Shown here piece by piece: positions 1 to 5,190 of a DNA stretch of 5,190 nucleotides (within the stretch, counting starts at the first letter, position 1; each line of letters opens with the position of its first letter). The notes below the pieces were generated by a model that worked only from the letters and a program-made list of their open reading frames with translations, did no database searches and was not told the origin of the DNA. Source of the DNA: Gammaproteobacteria bacterium (GTDB lineage Bacteria; Pseudomonadota; Gammaproteobacteria; Eutrophobiales; Eutrophobiaceae); NCBI GenBank assembly GCA_004356415.1, contig SMWN01000045.1:1-5190 (forward strand). Direction: 5' to 3'. Made by a program: the position numbers and the translations under genes.

Positions 1-562
1 CGGTTTGTTCTTGAGCTGACATTTGCTGCCATGATGTGACAAACACATCCAGATTTTCCTGAGTCCAGTTTTTTTGCTGGAGGAAGTCAATAATCAAACC
101 CTGTCCTGCAGACGATTGTACAATCGGACGATCTATATTTGTCGACGGTTTATCTTCAACAGTCGGGAATAATAGAATTACCAGAATGAGAATACTCAAG
201 ACGATGATGGTACCCGCGCCGATAAGAATATTTTTCTGCTTAAAGTTTCCAGCCGATGATTCAGCAGGCGAGGGCGCTGGTTTTAGTTCCACTTTCGCTT
301 GTGGTGTTTCTGGTTTTTTTGGTATTGCTGCTACTGGTTTCGTGTTCTTTGCCTGCTGAACAATCTCAGTAATAATATTTTCAGTTGTGTCGTCCAGCTC
401 CTCCGAAAAGGTCTCAAGCGGTGCCAGATATTCGTGTGCTTTGACCTCTATCTCGCCGGCACAGATTCCCTGAATTAATTTTCTCCTGGAATTGCGGTAG
501 GACTCCCGATCGATATTATTCTGGGCGTATTCTCGCGCAAGCTCACGTAGATTTTTCATCAT
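1..562 (-). CDS. Unrecognised single-span membrane protein, N-terminal part
   Basis: The frame opens at ATG 560-562 (a second ATG follows at once, at 557-559) and stays open to the left edge, giving 187 codons with the C-terminus missing. An in-frame TAA lies a short way upstream, which limits the start; no clear Shine-Dalgarno is visible, so translation may be coupled to the kinase 46 nt before it. Residues 4-33 form a short helical hairpin (LRELAREYAQNNIDRESY, then basic RRKLI), resembling SHOCT-like motifs. Acidic residues 50-67 precede a Pro/Ala/Lys-rich linker (about 72-105). Residues 111-132 are one strongly hydrophobic span (NILIGAGTIIVLSILILVIL) after KQK, so the N-terminus should be cytoplasmic. 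The visible residues 133-187 should be periplasmic and include DFLQQKNWTQENLDVF. I do not recognise the family. Its place behind the kinase and its N-terminal motif shared with the kinase suggest a role in the same pathway. Confidence 0.85.
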   Translation of the reverse strand, partial: MMKNLRELAREYAQNNIDRESYRNSRRKLIQGICAGEIEVKAHEYLAPLETFSEELDDTTENIITEIVQQAKNTKPVAAIPKKPETPQAKVELKPAPSPAESSAGNFKQKNILIGAGTIIVLSILILVILLFPTVEDKPSTNIDRPIVQSSAGQGLIIDFLQQKNWTQENLDVFVTSWQQMSAQEQT

Positions 563-577
563 TTTGTGGCGATGGGT

Positions 578-603
578 AGAAGCTCTATATTATCTGAGCT
601 TCT
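578..603 (-). other. Intercistronic hairpin between the kinase and the downstream membrane protein
   Basis: AGAAGCTC (596-603 on the minus strand) and GAGCTTCT (578-585) are perfect inverted complements separated by a 10-nt AT-rich loop. They lie in the 46-nt gap between the kinase stop codon at 609 and the next start at 562. No U-run follows (the next bases are ACCCATC), so it does not look like an intrinsic terminator. It could stabilise the upstream mRNA end, act as a processing site or attenuate the next gene. The structure is seen by pairing; any function is inferred. Confidence 0.55.
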
Positions 604-608
604 TGGGC

Positions 609-3600
609 TTATCCTGCCTCTTCCAGAATCAAACGGAAGCCCGTTGTATCATCGGCTCCACCACTATGTTCCCGGGTGAATGAGATTTCGCATTTAGAGT
701 GTGCATCCAGAAATGCACCTCCCCTGGCAGTGACATTGTCTCCATCTATGACCCATTCCTGTACGTTACCAATATAGTTTTTAAGCCCCCAACCGTTTGA
801 TTGCCCGGACTTGATACTGACAATGCCTGTTCCTTTAATGACCTTGTCTCCTAAAGCGACTCTGCAGTTGTAGTCCTTTTTCGGCTGTTTCCCACCCGCG
901 TTGGCAGCATATTCCCATTCACTTGTCGTCGGTAAGCGATATGTTTTACCGGTACGCTCAGAGACCCAGGCAGCGTAGGCTTTTGCCTCAGCCAGTGAAA
1001 TATCTCTCAACGGGTCATTGAATTTTTGCTTATTTTTCTCTGGCGTACATGATTTTGAAATGGCGCAGTACTTACTGTAATCGCCTACGGAAATTTCATA
1101 TTTGCTGATGGCAAAATTACTATTGAATTCATCTCCTGTAGGCATAACCACCATCAGGGGGCCACGCCAACCTGAGTTTACAAAATCGTAGCAGATGGCC
1201 TTGGCGCGTTTACCATAACCCGCGAGCCTCTTTTCACAACCCCTGCCACTGTCAGTTGGTTTCCACTCTTTAGGTGCAGCACCAGGCGCTGCCGTGGCAA
1301 CAGATTCCAGGTCAACTACTTCTCTGGCGATCACTTTTTTTGCAGCCGGCTTATTAGCAGCGATCAGGTCATCTATTTCAGTTTCTGCAGCGTCGTAATC
1401 CGCGTTGTCTGTCCATAAAGACTGAACACGGGAGAGCAATTTCCTGGCGGACCTCAATAGTTTATAATCCGTTCCTGCTGCATCTTTTTCAGTTTGATAC
1501 ACGTTAAAGGCGTCATTTGCTTTTATAATGCTGGCTTCTAATGACTCTCTATATGCATCTACCTCAGGGTGTTCCGGAAACTCATCTACCGCAGCCTGCA
1601 ATATTGTATTGGCTTCAGTCAGCTTGCCTGCATTTAAGGCAGCCGCTGCAATGGCGGCATTCGGCCATGGCTTAAGTTTCAGTTCGTTCTTAAGGTCTTC
1701 AAGGACGGTGCCTGGGAAAAAGATGGCCGCATTTTGTGCGAGAGTCGCCGCCGCATTTTCATTACTTGTTCTTAAACTGTTGATACGTTTTTCTAGCAAG
1801 TTAATTGAATCCTGTCTGAATGCACTGAACTTCAGTGAACTGGATATTTCACCAATTTTCCTTTGCACATTCGTCGTGTCAAAATTAACCGAGGTACTAA
1901 ATTGCTTAGTTAAATCAACGATATTCGCCTCGACGACATACTCTGTTCTGGCATCTTTGAGCACTCGGTTATCCGGATTAAATTTCAGACCCTCGTCGGC
2001 AAATTTCAGCGCATTAACAAAATCTTTTGCTTCGAAGCGGCTTTCGGCAAGGTTCCCATAACTTGATGAAAGCAGTGCCGGGGCTTCCTGGGTGACAAAT
2101 ACATCATCGGGTATTTCTGTTTTAAGCTGCTCGTAATAGTCAAGTGCCTTGGCAACCTGGTTTGCCTCGGTCTGTGCCTTAAAGTCTTTTTTCAAACCGT
2201 CAACCAACAATTGTTTTTCATGTGCAGATTCGGCTTCGGCAATAGAATCTCTCATATTCAGAATGCCTGAATGGTCAGGCGCAAAGCGTTCACCTCTATC
2301 GATGAAGTTTCTGGCAGCATCAAAGCGTTTCGCCACAAGTGTTTTTTGTGACTCCTCGATATAGAGATTGGCGATTGACTCCCGAAGTCTCTCAAGATCA
2401 CCTGCGATCGAAGTGTCTTCTTCAGACAAGCTTCCAAGTTCCCGGACACTGGCCAACATCTTTGATTCCCATTTTGAATCATCCATTTTGGGTGATGCCA
2501 GTGATTGTTCGATGATGGATTTATCAGCAGCGACAATTTCCTGAACTGCCCTGGACCGTTCTGCCCCCGCTAAATGCGCCAGTTTTATTTGTGATAGTTC
2601 CTTGCCGAGTTGTAAAGCACTTAACAGTTCACCATATTCATTTGCCAGTGCCTCGGCATCCGCTCGTGTTCCGCTGTTCAAAATTGTTTCAAGTTCTTGA
2701 TTGACAGTATCTTGCAAAGATGAAGCGATGGGAGTGAGTGTGCTACTTGATGTATCAAGTTCGGCGAGTTCGATTATGTCAATTTTGATTTGCTGATAAT
2801 CTTCGAGTGTACTTATTTGAAATGCAACAGCATCAAGTTTTTCTTCCAGCGCGACGATATTCACTGCCCTTTCAATCTTGACTTTGGCATCAGTCAACTG
2901 TTCGTCCTTCGGTGCCAGCGCGAGTCCAGATGAAATCAATGTCATTGCCTTGTCATAATTAGCTAAGTCAAAAGCATTATTTGCAAGCACCCTGTATTGG
3001 TTACTTGCACGTGGGTCAGTCAGCAGGGAATCATTCGGATCAATACGGGTTTTGATGGTGTCGAGTATCCCCCTGGTATTGTCCAGCATGGAGGCATCGT
3101 CCTGTTCTTTTGCCAGGACCAACGCATCTGAAAATTCAGAGTAGAGTTTACTCAGTTGCTGTTTTTTGTTGATAGAAATATGTTCAAACTGATCTTCATA
3201 AAAATTCGAATCAGGATAGAGATCACCTACTGTTGCCAATACTCGTTCTGCTTGCGGAAAATTGTATTCATCTCCTGATGTATCAGTGAGACCGGTTATT
3301 TCATTCCTGAAGTAGGTTTGGATGGCCGTTCTTGCCTCATCCATAATGGTTCTTTGATCTGCCTTTTCAAATTCACTGATTGCGGCTAAACGATCGATAA
3401 TCACCTGTGGATTGCCGGTATTGATGTCGGCAACAATTTGATCGATCTCTTTCTGATGATAGTAATTCATTACAGGCAGTGTTCCACCGAGACCGATTGC
3501 CACAAAAAGTATTGCAGCAATGGTGAGAGGGCTTTTGTACCAGATATATCTTGCTTCCAGTTCTTCAAGGAAATGATCGACCGTCGGGCTGCGATCCTTA

Positions 3601-4934
3601 CGTTCAAATGCGATAGACCTTTGCAAGGCACGGTTTTGTTTTTTCTTTAAGCCCTTGACGATGGGTGGTTTGAGACCATTTTCCCTGGCTTTGTTTGCGG
3701 GTAATTTATTAAAGGGATGTTTGCCCGTCAGTAGTTCGTAGCAGATACAACCCAGGGCATAGGTGTCATCCCGGGTATCGGGTTCTTCACCTTCCAACAT
3801 TTCCAGGCTGGCATAGGCGGGCGTAAGCGCGCCTAATGAGCCGGGATCAAACAGTGTTTTCTCAGCTTCGCCGGTGATGGGGTTCTTTACCGCCCGCGCG
3901 ATACCAAAGTCCAGTATTTTTACTGTGCCGTCGTTACAGTAAAAGGCATTACCCGGTTTGAGATCTGAATGCACTAATCTACGTTTGTGCGCGTAGGATA
4001 GTGCTGCACAAAGTTGCTTGATAATATCAAAAGCTTCTTGGAAAGGAAGACCGCCCTGTTTTTTTACTTTTTTCTTGATAAAGTCCTTTAATTCCATACC
4101 TTCCATCAGTTCCATGGTGATATAGACAGGTGTCCCAGGACCAGCAATGCGGTCAAAATCATAGATTGTCGCTATATTTGGATGGGCCAGTTTTTGTTGG
4201 CGGCTGGACTCACGTTGTAGCGATATAAACGCCTCCGGATGGTCTTTAAAATCTTCGTTTAATAGTTTGATTGCGCAATAGGGCTTCTTGTCTTTTGCCT
4301 CTTCCTTGAGAAGATCCAGACCCTTGTAAACCTTACCCATACCACCGATACCAAGTACACTAATCAATTTAAAACGCTGTTTGATGATAGAACCGGGGCC
4401 CAATTCTGATTCTGATGCAGGGGACTGCGCAGAAGGGTCTGACCAGGCAGTTTCAGCAGGCCCAGTTGCAGATGTAATTGATGGATCACCTATGGCGCTA
4501 AGATCGACATCAACAGCACTCATATCTGATTCGCCTGTAACATCAAATCCAGCAGTATCAGATTGCCCACCCTCAATTACCTGAGTGGCTGCATCAGCAC
4601 CCCCCCCATCTATCACCTGAGTTGCCTCATCCACCGTGCTTGATGTTGCGGCCACGTTATCTTTTTGGGCAAATTCCGTTGCATCAGCAGATGCTTCTGA
4701 GCCAGTTTCTGTTTTTGACGCATGAGCTCTTCTGTACTGATTAATCTGGCTCTTCAGTTTTGCGTAATCTTGATCATTGATTGCTTTTTGATCATACATT
4801 TCATCGAGCTGAGAGAGCATACGATTGGCATATTGTGGTGTTTTATCAAGAAGTGTGGTCAATTGTTTGGCAATAACCTCAACATCCACATTGCCTTTTG
4901 CGAGTGCTTCAAGTGCAGTTTTAAAATCAGCCAC
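609..4934 (-). CDS. Transmembrane Ser/Thr protein kinase with TPR-like stalk and C-terminal FGE-sulfatase-like domain
   Basis: Residue numbers count from an alternative GTG at 4949 (1446 aa); subtract 5 for the start called here. Residues 7-72 are helical, 75-185 are an acidic low-complexity linker, and 193-467 are a Hanks-type kinase. Visible kinase elements are the glycine loop G200-x-G-x-x-G205, K228 (AIK), E247 in helix C, the catalytic loop HSDLKPGN (D329, K331, N334), D347-F-G, ALTPAYASLE with E383 in place of APE, D395 and R453. HSD replaces HRD, so this is a non-RD kinase. Residues 473-494 form one membrane span preceded by basic and aromatic residues, so the kinase faces the cytoplasm. 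Residues 500-1225 form a Cys-free helical stalk with TPR-like units. Residues 1230-1445 match the FGE-sulfatase fold: EISVGDYSKYC, YRLPTTSEWEYAA, GNVQEWV, ARGGAF, TGFRL. The likely role is phospho-signalling from the periplasm to FHA or other partners, opposed by the upstream PP2C. A PpkA-like T6SS role is possible but unproven. The product is complete, ending in TAA. Confidence 0.93.
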   Translation of the reverse strand: MADFKTALEALAKGNVDVEVIAKQLTTLLDKTPQYANRMLSQLDEMYDQKAINDQDYAKLKSQINQYRRAHASKTETGSEASADATEFAQKDNVAATSSTVDEATQVIDGGGADAATQVIEGGQSDTAGFDVTGESDMSAVDVDLSAIGDPSITSATGPAETAWSDPSAQSPASESELGPGSIIKQRFKLISVLGIGGMGKVYKGLDLLKEEAKDKKPYCAIKLLNEDFKDHPEAFISLQRESSRQQKLAHPNIATIYDFDRIAGPGTPVYITMELMEGMELKDFIKKKVKKQGGLPFQEAFDIIKQLCAALSYAHKRRLVHSDLKPGNAFYCNDGTVKILDFGIARAVKNPITGEAEKTLFDPGSLGALTPAYASLEMLEGEEPDTRDDTYALGCICYELLTGKHPFNKLPANKARENGLKPPIVKGLKKKQNRALQRSIAFERKDRSPTVDHFLEELEARYIWYKSPLTIAAILFVAIGLGGTLPVMNYYHQKEIDQIVADINTGNPQVIIDRLAAISEFEKADQRTIMDEARTAIQTYFRNEITGLTDTSGDEYNFPQAERVLATVGDLYPDSNFYEDQFEHISINKKQQLSKLYSEFSDALVLAKEQDDASMLDNTRGILDTIKTRIDPNDSLLTDPRASNQYRVLANNAFDLANYDKAMTLISSGLALAPKDEQLTDAKVKIERAVNIVALEEKLDAVAFQISTLEDYQQIKIDIIELAELDTSSSTLTPIASSLQDTVNQELETILNSGTRADAEALANEYGELLSALQLGKELSQIKLAHLAGAERSRAVQEIVAADKSIIEQSLASPKMDDSKWESKMLASVRELGSLSEEDTSIAGDLERLRESIANLYIEESQKTLVAKRFDAARNFIDRGERFAPDHSGILNMRDSIAEAESAHEKQLLVDGLKKDFKAQTEANQVAKALDYYEQLKTEIPDDVFVTQEAPALLSSSYGNLAESRFEAKDFVNALKFADEGLKFNPDNRVLKDARTEYVVEANIVDLTKQFSTSVNFDTTNVQRKIGEISSSLKFSAFRQDSINLLEKRINSLRTSNENAAATLAQNAAIFFPGTVLEDLKNELKLKPWPNAAIAAAALNAGKLTEANTILQAAVDEFPEHPEVDAYRESLEASIIKANDAFNVYQTEKDAAGTDYKLLRSARKLLSRVQSLWTDNADYDAAETEIDDLIAANKPAAKKVIAREVVDLESVATAAPGAAPKEWKPTDSGRGCEKRLAGYGKRAKAICYDFVNSGWRGPLMVVMPTGDEFNSNFAISKYEISVGDYSKYCAISKSCTPEKNKQKFNDPLRDISLAEAKAYAAWVSERTGKTYRLPTTSEWEYAANAGGKQPKKDYNCRVALGDKVIKGTGIVSIKSGQSNGWGLKNYIGNVQEWVIDGDNVTARGGAFLDAHSKCEISFTREHSGGADDTTGFRLILEEAG
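4560..4631 (-). repeat. Tandem 12-residue repeat (ATQVI motif) in the kinase linker
   Basis: Two adjacent 36-nt units encode DEATQVIDGGGA (residues 107-118) and DAATQVIEGGQS (119-130, numbered from GTG 4949). By hand count 25 of 36 nucleotides match, while the ATQVI core is identical at protein level, so third-base changes have built up around a conserved peptide. Each unit places Thr before Gln-Val-Ile, which fits the pThr-x-x-Ile type of FHA-domain ligand. The repeat lies in a Gly/Ala/Ser/Asp-rich segment that should be disordered, on the cytoplasmic side ahead of the kinase domain. The repeat is seen directly; the docking role is inferred. Confidence 0.8.
4600..4607 (-). repeat. Poly-G tract of 8 in the kinase coding sequence
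   Basis: The coding strand has eight consecutive G (eight C on the plus strand), encoding GGG GGG GGT after an Asp codon, inside the first copy of the linker repeat and upstream of the kinase domain. Gain or loss of one G would shift the frame before the catalytic domain. The tract is short for a phase-variation switch, so it is recorded as a potentially slippery site only. Confidence 0.6.
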
Positions 4935-4940
4935 GGACTT

Positions 4941-4947
4941 CTCCTCC
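4941..4947 (-). promoter_or_regulatory. Shine-Dalgarno site deciding the kinase start
   Basis: The minus strand reads GGAGGAG, a near-ideal Shine-Dalgarno sequence, followed after 6 nt (AAGTCC) by GTG at 4932-4934. The frame could open five codons earlier, at GTG 4947-4949, but that codon abuts this very site and has only AT-rich sequence in front of it, with an in-frame TAA just upstream. The GTG at 4934 is therefore the better start and gives a protein of 1441 residues beginning MADFKTALEAL. Confidence 0.8.
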
Positions 4948-4967
4948 ACTAATTAAATTAGCCATGA

Positions 4968-5190
4968 TTATTCAACATCAACCACAATGGTAGTGACGTT
5001 ATCGCCTGCACCCCTTTCCAGGGTGAGGGAAATTAATTCCTTACATGCCTCTTCGACATTGCCCTCACTCAACATTTCTTCAAATTCGATGTCTTCCAAA
5101 TGCTTGGTCAGGCCATCACTACAAAGCATATATCGATCCCCGGACTGCATTTCCTGTATATCAAAATCGATATAAAGCTCCTCGCCTGCA
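4968..5190 (-). CDS. PP2C-family Ser/Thr protein phosphatase, C-terminal fragment
   Basis: This is the last 73 or so codons of a metal-dependent PP2C phosphatase, ending in TAA at 4968-4970; the frame stays open to the right edge, so the start and most catalytic motifs lie outside. Two late PP2C signatures are visible: GDRYMLCSDGL, whose SDG aspartate (codon 5115-5117) is a metal ligand in the family, and the near-terminal GAGDNVTTIVVDV, whose GDN aspartate (codon 5001-5003) is another. The helical stretch between them, with DIEFEEMLS and EEACKELISLTLERG, is typical of short bacterial Stp/PrpC/PppA-like enzymes that consist of the catalytic domain alone. The protein stops straight after the last beta strand, so no C-terminal membrane anchor is present. 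It lies 33 nt upstream of the kinase gene on the same strand, so it probably removes phosphate from the kinase or its targets in the cytoplasm. The family call is firm; the exact subfamily is not. Confidence 0.93.
   Translation of the reverse strand, partial: AGEELYIDFDIQEMQSGDRYMLCSDGLTKHLEDIEFEEMLSEGNVEEACKELISLTLERGAGDNVTTIVVDVE

Noticed and set aside
578..603. Rho-independent terminator after the kinase
   Set aside because: The stem is good but no T-run follows on the minus strand, and the next gene starts 16 nt after the stem.
612..1262. Active formylglycine-generating enzyme for sulfatase maturation
   Set aside because: One of the two catalytic cysteine positions appears to be Asp, and no sulfatase gene is in view; only the fold is supported.
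1528..2061. Plus-strand open frame of 177 codons
   Set aside because: It lies wholly antisense to the kinase stalk, has low-complexity Ser/Ala/Leu composition and no recognisable domain; the minus-strand frame has clear domain matches across the region.
2258..2536. Minus-strand open frame of 92 codons in another frame
   Set aside because: Fully inside the kinase gene on the same strand, with no motif; an out-of-frame shadow.
4722..4952. Plus-strand open frame of 76 codons rich in Ile, Leu, Phe and Cys
   Set aside because: Looks hydrophobic enough for a small membrane protein, but it is the complement of the kinase's charged N-terminal helices and has no good ribosome binding site.
4927..4965. 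Twelve-codon ATG mini-ORF on the minus strand spanning the kinase ribosome binding site
   Set aside because: It has no Shine-Dalgarno and no leader-peptide feature such as codon runs; most likely chance in the 33-nt gap.
4987..5175. Plus-strand open frame opposite the phosphatase
   Set aside because: Antisense to conserved PP2C motifs (SDG, GDN) and without features of its own.

Overview
The window holds three genes in a row, all on the minus strand and probably one operon. In transcription order (right to left) they are: the C-terminal end of a PP2C-type Ser/Thr protein phosphatase (4968-5190, cut by the window edge); a very large Ser/Thr protein kinase with one membrane span and a C-terminal formylglycine-generating-enzyme-like (FGE-sulfatase/SUMF1) domain (609-4934); and the N-terminal 187 residues of an unrecognised single-span membrane protein (1-562, cut by the left edge). 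The gaps are 33 and 46 nt. Neither shows a promoter or a classical terminator; the second carries a perfect 8-bp hairpin. The plus strand has only shadow frames, and there is no gene-free stretch over 300 bases.

The genes suggest a transmembrane phospho-signalling module. The kinase domain sits in the cytoplasm behind a long low-complexity N-terminal linker. After the span, about 950 residues should lie in the periplasm: a Cys-free helical stalk with TPR-like repeats, capped by the FGE-like domain, which contains all six extracytoplasmic cysteines. The phosphatase would oppose the kinase. A kinase/PP2C pair of this sort resembles the PpkA/PppA threonine phosphorylation pathway of type VI secretion, but no T6SS structural gene is visible, so that link is only inferred. 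The linker carries a 12-residue tandem repeat centred on ATQVI, which fits the pTxxI consensus bound by FHA domains. The kinase N-terminus and the downstream membrane protein share a short helical-hairpin motif that aligns without gaps, which suggests a common partner or a direct interaction.

The source is most likely a Gram-negative bacterium of moderate GC content, probably a gammaproteobacterium. This rests on general resemblance of the kinase motifs (HSDLKPGN, GALTPAYAS) to kinase/FGE fusion proteins known from that class, recalled and not searched. No mobile element, RNA gene or CRISPR array was seen.
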